Shown here piece after piece: positions 21,652 to 33,700 of a stretch of 64,000 nt of DNA. The notes beneath the pieces are model-generated. The model did not search any database. It had not been told where the DNA came from and saw only the letters and a list, made by a program, of their open reading frames with translations. The stretch is taken from positions 372,001 through 436,000 of the forward strand of contig JACGCN010000017.1 in the NCBI GenBank assembly GCA_014905825.1. Direction: 5' to 3'. Made by a program: the position numbers and the translations under genes. The stretch comes from Lyophyllum atratum. Its lineage: Eukaryota; Basidiomycota; Agaricomycetes; Agaricales; Lyophyllaceae. Each line of letters opens with the position of its first letter. Position 1 is the stretch's first letter.

Positions 21652-23397
21652 CTAATCTACCTCCAGAACCGTACCGCGTTGCACACTTCCCCATCCTTGT
21701 AAGGAAGATACATGTAAATTTATAGTGGTAATCATTCAGAAAATGATGCTTACCGACAAGCCGCCAATGCTTCTCGATCCGGCGGGAGAGGGCGACCTTT
21801 TCACCAACTTCTGTGCATGCGGGGGATGTCAACTGAATCTTGGCCAGATCTGCCTTGACGCTAAGGACTCGTCCACCAGTCGAAGTAGAGCCGATGTTGA
21901 TGAGGAGCAGCTCGTTCTTGACGAGCTTGGAGACCTTCGTCTGCTTCTTGTCCTCCGTCTTGACACCAAGCAACCGACGGAGTAGGAAAAGACTGATTTC
22001 GAGTTCTACATCACAACCGTGAGCTTTCGCCACTCACGGGTAGGGTAAGGGCGTACCGGTGTAGATTTTAGGCAATTTGCCAACGGCACCCAAGACTTGT
22101 CCAACAAGACGATCGGCTCTGCAGAGAGTAGGGTCTATTCTGGTCCCCACACCGATCAAACCACCTGGCACAGCAAACGAGAGGAGGTTGTTCTCGGCAT
22201 GCAACGACATGATGCGGCTGAAGATAGGTTTACACCTTGTGCGGCCGGCACTATCCTTCGTTACGATACCCGGTCGGATCTCGACCTCTAGACCAAGCCT
22301 CAGGACTCCAGTCAGGATCGAACCTCCGGCTACACCGCCTTTTAGGTCGTCAACCTCAGCACCAGGCTTGTTTACATCGAAGGAACGGATGACAATGAGG
22401 CGAGGATCGGACGTGAAGTCGCGCACGGGGATAGGGATCCGTTTCACGATGTACTCGTTGACGGCGTCGATGTTGTATTTCAGTTGGGCGGATATGGGGA
22501 CAATAGGGGATGACTCAGCCACAGTTCCTAGGACGATGTTAAATTTCGACGTGCCAAAAGTTTTAAGAGTAAGTACCTTTCACGAAAGCAGCAATGCTTT
22601 TTTGATGCTCCAGCGCCTGTGCCTCCTTTATGAGATCCACCTTGTTCTGCAAGATGATGATGTTCTCTAGCTTCATGATTTCGACAGCAGCAAGATGTTC
22701 TGACGTCTGGGGTTGCGGGCATGTTTCGTTTCCGGCAATAAGTAGTAGGGCGGCGTCCATGACCGCAGCACCGTTCAACATCGTGGCCATCAGAATGTCA
22801 TGTCCGGGACAGTCGACGAACGATACGTGACGGATCAGCTTCATCCGATGATTGCATCCTGGTCGCTCGCAAGGCGGGTTGTCTTCTTTGTCGGAGCGAT
22901 ACGATCGGTAGCACCCTGGTCGGGGGCAGGCTTCGTTTTCACATTTGTAAATCTTCGTACAAATTAAAAGGTCAGCTAGTCGGACAAGGTATCGGTCACA
23001 TACTTTGGCATTGGCGTAACCAAGCTTGATGGTGATATTTCTGACCAGTTCGTTCTTGAAACGGACTGTCATCACCCCAGAAATCGCCTTCACCACCGTT
23101 GACTTTCCGTGCGCGACATGACCAATAGTACCTACCCATTTCGATCAGACTCCGTTCCCCAAGCTAGAGATCTTTCCTACCAAGATTGATAGTAGCCTTT
23201 CATGCAAATTCAGATCGGGTACATTTTTTCGATATAAATCCACTCACTTGTTTCGATATAACTTCTGGTGAAAGAGGTGTTAGTTTTGACGGATCAATCT
23301 CGACCTTTGGAACGCTGTCGATAACATCGTCCTCTTCCTCCTCCTCCTCTGATTCTGACTCCTCGTCTCTTTTCTGCAGAGTTTCTTCTTCCGCCAT
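21652..23397 (-). CDS. GCD11: Translation initiation factor eIF2 subunit gamma
   Basis: The gamma subunit is the GTPase of eIF2 that carries Met-tRNAi to the 40S ribosome. The N-terminus is acidic ([18 protein letters not shown]). A 16-nt exon at 23181-23196 encodes ATINLG, then come the P-loop GHVAHGKST, the zinc ribbon [11 protein letters not shown]...CERPGC, the G3 motif DCPGH and the G4 motif NKVD. Domain II/III follow ([40 protein letters not shown]). The last exon restores [17 protein letters not shown] after an intron near 21690-21750, with stop at 21652. All GTPase motifs are intact and the length fits the family. It is divergent from the unknown gene at 23702. Confidence 0.95.
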
Positions 23398-23701
23398 GTT
23401 GATTTCCGTTGATGGATATATGTGTCTGGGTGTAAGTATGGGATAAGCTGAAGCTGTTCAAGTAGAAGTAGAGTAGGTTGTATGACTCTTTGGAGGCTCA
23501 AAATTCCTGTGCGGAGCTTCAATCAGATTTACCACGTGCTGAGCCTTTTATAGACAAAACACTGATCTCAGTGCGCCTTCGCGAGTCCCTGTTCTGGCTG
23601 GATGTATCTAGGTCAAAGAAGGAACTGCTATTGGCCTAGCTGCCTCTAGGTGAGGGTGCAGTATCAAACTTTTATTTAAATCAGGATCTGATATCAACCT
23701 A

Positions 23702-24692
23702 ATGCAAAATCCATCACCGTCCGAGTCCCGACTCACGGTCCAGCTATCCCCACTGGCAGTCATCGAGCTGTTGGCAGTCTCGAATGCCTATGAAAGGATG
23801 ATGCTTGCCGTGTATCTATCCAGCGTTTCGCCCTTATAGGTGAGTGAGTGGTGGGCTAACCCGCCTGGAGAGATCTTGGGACTGGAACAACTTGCCCAGA
23901 CAACATACGCAAACTATGTGCGTCACACTTGACGACCCCTATATTAACACTGCTTCCAGAGTAGAGGTGGTGTATCTTCTAAAAATCAATCCCACGAGCG
24001 GGAACTTAAAATCGACATATAGCTATGTCTCTCGGAGAAGGTGTGTTGCAGCACCGGCACAGCCTTGATCAAACTAACCCGATACACGGATGATACATAG
24101 CGGACGGAAAGTTTCCTACTGCGAACCAGTATGCAGGCTTGCCACCTTCGCCTACCAGAGAAAACCCCGGTCAGGTGCGCTGCTGAACCTATGGAGATAT
24201 GGGGATGCTGAAATCCCACCCACACAGGTATTTCCCAAATCCGACCCTCAGGCAGGTATTTACTACCATGCATAAAATTTGACGACAGCCTAATAACCAC
24301 CTTCTCTAGCACCAATAACTCCGCCCAATACCGGCCCTGAGCAATATATAGGAAACCCCTTCCTAATGAACGGGGCATTACGCAAGGTGGACCACGCGTT
24401 TGGGGAAGTGATCACAATTTTAGAGAGTGAAGAGAATTCGCATAGTGGCGCAGAGGAGGAAAGCCCATTGCTGCTGAGGTTCCGCCAATGGAGGGATGAG
24501 TTGGATATGTTGCGTGCAGACTTCCGGACACCCTCCATACGGACACCATCCGCCCAGACATCTGCGTTCGCCACGCCATCTTTCCTCACGCCAGCCCTGA
24601 CGCCGGCTATCCAAACTCCCTCTATTGAATTCAGGATCACGCCACGAACAAGATCGCAGTCCCCCGAGGCCGGTGGAATGTTCGCAGATTGA
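23702..24692 (+). CDS. Unrecognised Thr-Pro-rich protein, microexon-rich model
   Basis: A first open stretch starts MQNPSPSESRLTVQLSPLAV, meets an in-frame TAG at 23837, and continues in the same frame as VSEWWANPPGEILGLEQLAQ. Splice-consistent joins then give one frame: very short exons of about 10 and 18 nt near 23960-24035, an exon with GKFPTANQYAGLPPSP, a 28-nt exon VFPKSDPQA, and the last exon from about 24319 (APITPPNTGPEQYIGNPF to GGMFAD, stop 24692). The C-terminus repeats TPS/TPA motifs, possible proline-directed kinase sites. The TAG lies inside a 30-nt GT-AG stretch (23810-23839), too short for a typical intron. I recognise no family. Could be a real gene with an unusual exon plan or a young pseudogene. 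Confidence 0.45.
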
Positions 24693-24998
24693 GTGGCAGC
24701 TGGGGGTAGGGTGCACCTCAATAGCAGTCTTATTTATTCAGAGGCATATCCAAATATCCCGAGTCTAGCATGGTCGCATTGTAGTGTACATACACGGAGA
24801 CTTAAACAAACAAAGTAAAAAGTTTGCAGAACTACAAACTGTAAAACCCAAGTAAGCCTGAGAAGGAAGCGAGGCGTGTTCAAAGCGGTGCGAATGACAA
24901 AAAGCCCATGCAAAGCCAGTGTGGCGAGAGAACGAAGGGATAAGTGTATCTAAAGCAACAATTCTATTGCAACGCGAGGAAGAGAGGCGCCGGGGAAA

Positions 24999-26211
24999 TT
25001 ATTCCTTGAGTGGTCTTGCAGCTCTAGGGCGCGGGGTGGGCTGGCGGTATTGGTACATGGAAGTTTTTCCAGTACAGAAGATCCCAAACCGTCTCTGTAG
25101 CGGTCGTACTGAGAGGCGGGCCTGTGGAATAGCATTTTCCTGGTCGTCGTGAATGCTGCTGGAGCGACGATGCCGAGGAGGCGAAGTCTCGATGTTCCAG
25201 AGCTGGCGCGGTTGGTTTGTTACTCGGCGCTCTGCTGGTCCGCTGGGCGCGGCGGATGCCACAGGAAATGCATCAGGCGCTTTATTACACGTCAGTCCTA
25301 TTTTGACTACGCTTTGATCAGAAAAACTCACGGAGCATAGCGGCAATAGGTACTGCAGCAGTGGAAGTTGAGAGGAGGAAATTTGGGGTAGAGGGAGTGG
25401 GTCGTTGCCCAATTCTTCGTACCTCCGAGGTCGCGGAGCCGCGTGGAAAGGGGGAAGGGTAAGGATCGCCTTTCCTTGTGATCTGGAAGCCAGAAGACAA
25501 TGGGGAAAGTAAATTTCTGACGCGGTCTGATGAGGAGAGATCAGCAAGGCGGCCTTCAAAGAGAGACGCCTAATCAGTAAGATTTACCTTCGAGAGCGGG
25601 GTCAAGGTCCGCTCGACGCTCTTTGAGCATGTAAAGCATGTCTACGTATGCGGCTTTACAGGGAACTAATGAGTCAGGACAAGAACTAAACAGGTGGATT
25701 TGGATCCCTGCTGCTTTTAGTGTCTTGCGAGCTATCTTTTGTTGGTAAACGAGTAGTAAAAATAGGGTGTGAGTTGAAATGCTCTGTGGCGGAAGAAACC
25801 CGTCGTTACCTCGATCAGTGTGACAATCTGCGGATTGCACGGCGTAGATGTCAGCGCGAGAAAAGAATCCAGACAAATCGATTGAGTTACCTTTCTACCG
25901 TGGCGTTGGAAATAACGAGAGGGTGAATAACGACAAGACTGAAGCTCGTGAGCGGCCTCGAGAAATTGGGCCAATGACCCAAGGCGAGTGGCAAGGGCCA
26001 CAGCATTGGCAGACAAATCAACCATTGCTGGGAGAAGGGTGGCCATAGGCCGAAGAAAAGGGATCACAGTGGTGATCTGAGCCCCTTCAAGGTGGTGATT
26101 ATAGGTAGAGAGCGGCGCGCTGATGGCACAGCATTCCAAGTCAAGAAGTGTGAGGCGTTGTGTTGGTTGGAGGTCTTCTGCGGTATTTCCCGGACTGCTG
26201 TTTTCAGACAT
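24999..26211 (-). CDS. Unrecognised protein, intron-rich
   Basis: The first exon from ATG 26211 (MSENSSPGNTAEDLQPTQ) is mostly helical and runs to about 25890 (MVDLSANAVALATRLGSLAQ, then LEAAHELQSC). Short exons follow, one with KIARKTLKAAGIQIHLFSSC and AAYVDMLYMLKERRADLDPA. The C-terminal part from about 25500 is Pro/Ser/Arg-rich with ETSPPRHRRSSSIHDDQENA and ends RPRAARPLKE, stop at 24999. The N-terminal half suggests a helical bundle and the tail is disordered. I could not name a family. It is divergent from MCM10, with about 300 bp between ATGs, so the MCB-like element there might serve both. Confidence 0.6.
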
Positions 26212-26450
26212 GTACGCCTGCCACTTGTCCACTTGCCGACAATAAAAATTGAAATGGCCGTACTTCCATATCATACAACGCTCAGTGGCTTCTGCATTAA
26301 TTATTACTGACTGTAACGCTTCGACCATGACTTTTCATTGGCCTTCGCCGAGATAAAGTTTGTCGGCGTTGTATCTGAGTTTGAAACTGTCGTTTGTGGC
26401 CAAATGTGGTACACGAGATCAGATCAAATAAAGGCTCGCAAGTGCAAACA

Positions 26451-26456
26451 ACGCGT
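26451..26456. promoter_or_regulatory. MCB-type element (ACGCGT) upstream of MCM10
   Basis: The palindrome ACGCGT, in the context AACGCGTCGCGT, lies about 57 bp before the MCM10 ATG. ACGCGT is the core bound by MBF (Mbp1/Res-type factors) at G1/S genes in ascomycete yeasts. Function here is inferred from that precedent. Confidence 0.5.
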
Positions 26457-26512
26457 CGCGTTGATTCTACGGTCGACAGTTGTGCCATTGTCCTAATCTT
26501 CCTCAGTCGTTC

Positions 26513-28990
26513 ATGGAGTCTTCGGCGAGTAGAGCAGAGGAGGAGAAGAGGAATCAAGAGGAGATACGGAAGAAGATTGCTGCACTGCAGTCGCAGCTCA
26601 AGGACGTCGCCCCGGAGGACCTCATCACTGCTCCTGTAAGGTCACCCAAACGGAAGCAGATTGATTCCACCACTTTGGTGCCCCCTACCCCTTCTCCTAG
26701 TAGGTAACGTATACCCTCTGTTTCAAATTGACCTGACACATGTCATAGAAAAGCGCAAACTTAATAATCGGCAACCAGGTGCGGTGCCCACGAAGTCCGT
26801 AACGGAGCACGGGCGGCATGGTGCACAACTGTCTGGATCTTCGAGACACGGGATAGGCAATGTTTCCTCGAAGAAGACACAGGAACCGCAGTTCAGCAAG
26901 CCAATGGCATCCAATCTCCTAAACAACCTCGCCCGACTAAACCACAAACAGCAGGACTCGGACCGAAACATACCAGTCGCACGATCATCTGGATTCACGG
27001 ACAAACCACCCCCGCCTGCCCGGCAAGAGGATGAAGATGACATATTTGGCGAATCCTTAGCGCCGAAAAGGGACGACCGTCTGGCACTTATTGAGGAGCT
27101 GGAGCCAGGACCGGTCGATCACATTCCACCAGTAGACGACCCTAACTTCGAAAAGCTGGAACCAAACTCTGGCATCCGATTATCGTATGACTTTTTCATT
27201 CACCCAACGCTGAAACTCACGTCCTCTACTTCTATCCAGCTCTCGTACCGTTCCACACGAAGACCTGCAGGATCACCTGACTGGTCGTTTTTATCTATCA
27301 CCATCACAATTATACTCCTCCATCCAATTACTCCCCGATAAGCTAGGCTACGATGTGCCAGTACCCGGAGACTGGATAACCATAGCCGTCGTCGCTGAGC
27401 GTGGCCCAATGAAGTTCAGCAAAGCACCTGTGGCGGTAGTTCGTGAAAAGGGCGACGAATCTGAGAAAAAGGCGGCATGGAAAGGGAAGAAAAAGGCTCA
27501 GGAGGACACAAAACCTAGTGGCAAGAAGTATGTCAACATAAAGCTCATTGATTTTGGCGCACGTTCGCGGTCGTCGTCTTCAGCGACTGGGGGTAAGGCC
27601 GTCATACGCGGCGACGCGTTTCTTTCCCTGCTGCTTTTTGAATCGGACGGGTTTGACCTCGTGACGGATGATGGGGCGAGCAAGCCGCGAAGAGCCTACA
27701 AAGGTGGCAGCCGTGGTGCGTTCGAGTCGATGGCGAAGTTGAAAGAAGGAGATGTTATCGCGCTTCTCAATCCTCGCGTCCTCAAACCATATCAGGTGTG
27801 TGCATCCTCTTGATTTTCTCTCAATGGACCGGAACCTAAAAGTTGTCTGTTCCAGCGCTCGAATGACAGCCCACATCCTGTAAATAACATCCTCGCGATA
27901 ACACCCGAATCGGCCTCGTCGATCATGGGCATTGGCCGCGCACGCGACCTCGGTATGTGCTCCGTGCTCAAAAGGGACAACGCCATCTGCGGAAGCTGGG
28001 TCGACAAGCGCGTGAGCGACGTCTGCGAGTGGCACGTCCAGCACGCGGTCGAGCGACGCCGTGCCGGGCGTGCAGAATTCTCCATCGGGTGAGCGCCGTC
28101 TCTGATTCCCACTCAAGTATTCTCATTTATGGTTATATTTTAATCCAGGACGACGGGCATGTCGACATCCTCCGCACCAAAGCGTAAGCCCGCGTACGAC
28201 CCTGCGCGGCAGTGGGGTCTGAAGCCCGAGCCTGTCGCGGGTGGCAGTGCCACGTACATCGTGTCTGGGCATGTGGTGAATAACTCGAAGATGGACTCGC
28301 GGTCCCTGTTTGCAACGGAAAACATTGGCAGGGAGGGGCAGGCTAAAGCGGCACGGAAGTTGTCAGGGAAAGATGCGGACAGGGCGCTGAAGAGCCTGCT
28401 GGAAAGGGATAAGGAAGGGATGAAGGCGGTTATGAGGGCGAGGGAGGTGGGGAAGCATGGATTGGGTAATGGCAAAGGTGAGAAGGACGCGAAAGGGAAA
28501 GGCAAGGAGGAAGGGCAAGAGAAGGGGAAAAAGAAACGGAAGAGAGGCTCGACGGCTGACGCGGAAGACAGCGAGGAGGAGCCGCCGGTTTCTTCGAGGA
28601 CGACGACGGCAAAGAACGCCTATTCCGCCCAGGTCATCAAGCAACTTGGCTTTGACCCCATCGCGATGGCAGGACAGAGTAGGGGAACGAGCGACTCTGA
28701 CATGCAGAAAAAGGTGAGAGCTCAGCCAACGCAGACATGCTCGTTCTTATCGACTGATCCTACTTTTCTAGTTGCGCTCGCTGGAAGCTCTTCAGTCATC
28801 TCGGAGGGATATCGTGCTTGCTCCACGACCGGGACAGCGAATCCGCTCAGGCGTCGTTGCACCCGTTGCGAAAGGCTCTCGGACGTCTCTTGGCACACGA
28901 GAACTGCATGCGGTCGATGATGCAGGCGACAAGCTCTCTGTAAACGCTTTGGAACGGAAGGAGGATGTAATGATTGACTTGGATGATTGA
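26513..28990 (+). CDS. MCM10: DNA replication factor Mcm10
   Basis: Mcm10 activates the CMG helicase at origins and binds DNA. The N-terminus is a coiled coil (MESSASRAEEEKRNQEEI), followed by a disordered linker and the OB-fold region (GYDVPVPGDWITIAVV, NIKLIDFGARS, FESMAKLKEGDVIALLNP). The CCCH zinc-finger region follows (LGMCSVLKRDNAICGSW, then CEWHVQH), then a Lys-rich tail with ARKLSGKDADRALKSLLERD and a C-terminal exon from about 28771 ending DVMIDLDD. OB-fold followed directly by this zinc finger is diagnostic. At least five introns. The product is roughly 700 residues. Confidence 0.93.
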
Positions 28991-29305
28991 CATGCACACC
29001 CGATATGGGTGTGAACCATATGTACTTGCTATCTTTATTCACGCATACTTGGATACATACCCTCAAACATCGGCAACTGTAACAGCGGATTTGTGGCATT
29101 TATCTTCTCCTTCTTCTGATGCATGAATTCAAGGCCTAGCCCTATGTGCTTGTGTCGAACACTCTCGGATAGCTGTCCGGGGTCATGGCCTGGACAGGCC
29201 CTAGGTATCGTTGAATATCCACCACACATCGCTCTTTCCAAGGGCGTCTGAGACTAGGTCAAAGTCTAATGGATGTGGGGTGATGCAATGAAGGTCTATA
29301 TGTGG

Positions 29306-30052
29306 TCATGATGCGGGTGCACTCTGCTTGTCCGCATCCACCTCCATAGAATCATCAAGGTCATTCGCAGACGGCACAGCCGCAGAGGTCGCCGCTCCAG
29401 CCGCTGCCTGTTGCAGTTGTGTTGACGCGACGTCCCTATAACGGAGACCACCGCTCGTCAACCGCTGTTTTCTCGAGCACACGACTATCGACGCACCATT
29501 TGATCTGAAAGCGTGTTACACGCGGTTTTGCGCTAATCTCCCTCACGAGGCGCTCAAACATGATCCTCGCTGGTGGTGTTTCCTTCATCTCCTCGTTATC
29601 GTACTCCGTGTTCTGATAATATCCAACGCGCACGAATTCTTGGTCGTTGTAGGAGCCGGTTAGTATGAGCGCGGCGACGCCCAGGACGTCCTCGACGGGT
29701 ATCTTAGATGGATCCGGAGGGGAGCCCTCAAATTCGAACGAGTTGACGCCGACAGGCACTGGGCCCACTAGGCAGTCGTCGAGTTCTTGGTCAAGGTCTT
29801 CGTCGCCTGGTGACGAGACATAAATCAGTTTCCATTCGAGATCTTGTGGTGGACAGAGTTAGCGGGGGGTATAATAAGATAGCTGGGGTGCTTACCATCC
29901 TTGAGAGGTGCTATGCATTCAAAAGTTACACGGAAGCGATACACATCTGAAAATCGAGCAGGGTTGTTGATAAATTCGACGTTCTGGGATGAGTCGGTGA
30001 GTGGGGAGGTGGGCTATGCGCTGAAGCGTACCCTAATTGTTACAATAGACAT
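29306..30052 (-). CDS. ASF1: Histone chaperone Asf1
   Basis: Exons assemble as MSIVTIR, NVEFINNPARFSDVYRF, a further exon with PLKD, then DDCLVGPVPVGVNSFEFEG, the VEDVLGVAALILTGSYNDQE strand, RVGYYQNTEYDNEE, and ARIMFERLVREI up to RFQIKW. A 60-nt intron near 29432-29492 splits the Trp codon and leads to an acidic, Ala-rich tail ending DKQSAPAS, stop 29306. The N-terminal immunoglobulin-like core that binds histone H3-H4 is almost fully conserved. Asf1 hands H3-H4 to CAF-1 and HIRA during replication and transcription. The gene is divergent from the RasGEF gene, with about 660 bp between ATGs. Confidence 0.95.
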
Positions 30053-30713
30053 GTTACCGGTAGAGAAAGAAGAGAAAACGAGCGAGGATACAAAGCGAGG
30101 GAGAGATGAGGCGCGACGCGACTGTGACGGTGACGGGGGTGACGGCACGTGCATGCACGAGGACCCCGGTCAACCCCGAACGGGCAGAATGGGGGCTGCC
30201 AGCTGCTGCCAGATAGGGTTCGTGTGCAGACTGCATTTCTGGCGAGAAGATGCTGTCCCACTGCTGTCCAGAGCGCGACATGTGGCTCAGGGATGCCAGG
30301 CTGTGCCGATTTCCACTGTCGGGAACGGAGGCAGTCGACCTCGGGTCCACGTGGTACACCTGGACCATGACTAATATTGGAATTTCAATATGGCTATTGT
30401 CCTCTCTTCAGTTTGTTGTTGACACTGGCCGCCGCAGCGACGAGCCCTCTCGTTGACATCGACCCTTCTCCCCGGCTGTCTTTCGCTCTTCTTTGTTTTC
30501 TCTGGCCATCGTCTTGCCCCTCGGCGGTGGGCGTTAATCGGGTGGCAGTTGTCTAACTTCATCGCCTTAAATCATCCGGCTGGAAACTGGTTGCTCGTCA
30601 TTCCTCTCCCTCCACCCACCATCGTTCCACGCAAATAGCATGTCTTGTTAGCTTTTTTACTGTTATACTCGCTCTCGCCGTCCTGTTGTATATCTTGTTC
30701 AGCACACGCCACC
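30053..30713. promoter_or_regulatory. Divergent promoter region of ASF1 and the RasGEF gene
   Basis: No gene seen. Pyrimidine-rich runs precede the RasGEF ATG at 30714, which has a favourable CGCCACC context. A GCGACGCGA stretch (ACGCGA at 30116-30121), one base off the MCB core, lies about 64 bp before the ASF1 ATG. No TATA box. Confidence 0.5.
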
Positions 30714-33700
30714 ATGACCGATATCCCTCTTACCCTCCACGACGGAGATGATGATCTTTCGCGCCCCGATACGCCCCTTGCATCGAAGTCTCCATCGCAA
30801 GCCATCACCCGCGACGATATGGCCGATCCATTGATCGTAGTACAAACTTCGGATCCCGAGTCCAGTGCCCCACTTACCCCAAATGATCTACCGTCCGCCA
30901 GTCTTATGCTGCCTATCCCCACGAACTTGACGAACAAATCCCAAACGTCTTTCATCTTGTCAGATGTTATGGGAGACACCACTGGCACCGACTCGGTGCC
31001 TCCCGAGCTTGCAGACGCAGATATCACCGTTGCTGGTATGTGCCTGCTTCCCTAATACAATGAGTTTTGTTGATCATCAGCTCGTTTCCGTCTCTAGCCA
31101 ACGGAAGCTTCGTCGAAACAACCTCAGGTCCCGCTGCCCGCGAGCTCAAGAGATATTGGGATCAACAAATCGGAGTCGGAAAGTCTGTACGTTCGCCCTA
31201 CGCCATCACGGCTCTGGTAAACCAGTATGGCAAACAGATGTTCCGTGTTGGGTACGTTCCTTCCGCATCGCCTTCTGCCACGTATAATAATATGATCTTG
31301 TTAGCCGCCGTGAGCTTACCGCTCCTGCAGCAAACGCAGCTGAAATCGAAGAACGCATCACCCAGTCGACGTCGTCCGCAAGCGAAGCATCCAACTCCCC
31401 TCGCGCGAAACGTCGATCGCGCATGAGCATGCATGCATTCCCCTCCATGTTCAAGAATGGTAGTATATCCTCAGGAACTCGAGGTCAAGCCCCGCAGTCA
31501 TCTGCTCCCCGAAAACTTAGGAAGACGCGGTCGATCCCTGACATGGTCAGCTCAGCCAACGATGCCTACTCTACAGAGAATATGGGTCCCGCGCCGGGGC
31601 GTGTACACTCCCGAAGCGTTACTGGTGCCGACGTATCCCCCTTCTCAACTGTGGTTCGCAACCCAAATACTGGAGACCTTTTCGGGGAAGTGATGGATTG
31701 GCAGCCCCCCTCCTCCACACCATCAACTTTTGCTACTTATAGCCTAGCTACTAATGGACAGGCATCTAACGAAAATAACGAACACCCCAAGCCTCTCATC
31801 GCTTATCCATTTGGGCATGGCGTCACGTATGATTCCCCTTCTCGTAAAACCAGCACCGCAGAACCATTATTACCGCCTCAATTGCCACGGCTTTTACGAG
31901 AGGTTCAGTCCTTTGAATCAGGGCTCACCGCTCGTCAGGTCGAGTCCCCCAAACGCCCACCAAAGGAGTCGTCTTTAGCTATGGAATATTACCTCGATGA
32001 CTCAGAATCGGGTCGTCCACCATCAGCTCTACGCGTTCTTCCTATCTCTTCATTTTCAGATCAGGACTTGACCCCGACCACACTCACGCAAGACCCACTA
32101 CCGTCACCGACGTCCGAAGAAGCCCTTCTCTCCCGTTATTCTACGGACGTTTTCGACGTTCTTCAGACGTATAGGGGCATCCCGCTGCTAGAGAAGCTGT
32201 CCTCCCAATCGGAAGAAACAACTGTCATTAAATTATCGATGTCCGCCGACGAGAGCGCTGCCCCCCGGGACGATCCCCGTTTCGTGATATGGGGCGAAAT
32301 GCAACTCGACCGAGATCACGACGACCAGTCCATCTCACACGAAAGCGTCACGGACCTCTCTGTGCACTCCTCATCACTCTCCAGGAGACGCGCCAGCAAG
32401 GCCAAAGCCGTCGAGACCCCGAGCGTGCGGGTGTCGTCCGGGGAGACGCAGAAGGTCCTCATCGCGGCGACGATTGAGCGATGGATTGCTCAGCTGACCA
32501 GCGACCTCAACTACGACGAGCTGCTCGACTTTTTCCTGACATATCGCACCTACGTGAGCGCAGTCGACCTGTGCCACCTGCTCGTCGCACGGTTCCTCTG
32601 GGCGCTACAGCCGTCAACCTCCGCGCGTGACGAACGGGTACGCCGCATCGTGCGCGTGCGGACCTTCGTGGCGATCCGGTACTGGCTGCTAACCTTCTTT
32701 ACCGTCGACTTCTTACCGAACCGCGAGCTGCGGCTGTTGGTGTCGAATTGGCTGAATACTTTGATCCGTGATCCTATACTGAAGAAGCACAATGATAGCC
32801 TGGTGAGTCGTGTGATAGCTGGGCCTGTTGCAAAAGCAGTGCCTTCCCCCTCGCCCTTCTGTTCCGCGTGCTTAATGTGAAATGTAGGGCATTGTGCGGA
32901 AATTAATCAAGGTCACGAAGGAGTGCAAGCAGGCGCATACACGGTCGTCCATAAAGCCAGCCAAACCCCGGGCGTCGCTAGGGGCGCGGCCGTCAACCCC
33001 CGCTAAGAAGGGCCATGTCCTGGGAGAGAAATTTGCGGCTGCTACACGGAAGGTCGTCGTGGAGGATGAAGACTCTGATGTCGACCTCGACTTCGTGCCC
33101 GACGAGGCGGATCAGCAACAAACCACCCAAGGCTTCCCTCAAGACATTGCCAACGCCCACCTCAGCGCCGCCCACGTTGGCGCCGGCCTCTCCCCCACGC
33201 GTCCCTCCTCGATCCCTTTCTCCTCGTTCTCCATCCTTCAGCGCACCGACCATGCGCCTGGACCGGGCCCCGAGACTGATGTTTCCTTCGTCCAGAATCC
33301 TGCGACGCTGCCGATCCATCATAGCGCTCTTTCTCGCGTGTTTGTCAAGACTATAGGACGGCTGGGCCGGTGGAGGAGGGTGTTGAATTCGCGGAGTACG
33401 ACACGAACTTCGATGGCCGCGTGTGCCGACACATCGGCCTTTGACCCGGGGTCGAGGGATTTGCTCTCGGGGAGTAGCGGGGTTTACTTGAAGGCCATGG
33501 GTCCGCCTCACTCAGCGTCGGCTTCGAAGGCGGTGGAGGCGCCAGTGCCAGTGCCAGTGACTTCACCAGTACCGGCGTCGCCATCAGAAGAGTCTTCACC
33601 GTCTTCCGCAGACCTGACGACACAAGTAGAAGCTGAGCGGGTTGTGGTCCCCCCAGAGCCGAGTCAGGTTGCGGGCTCAGAAGAGTCGAGTGCAGCAGAG

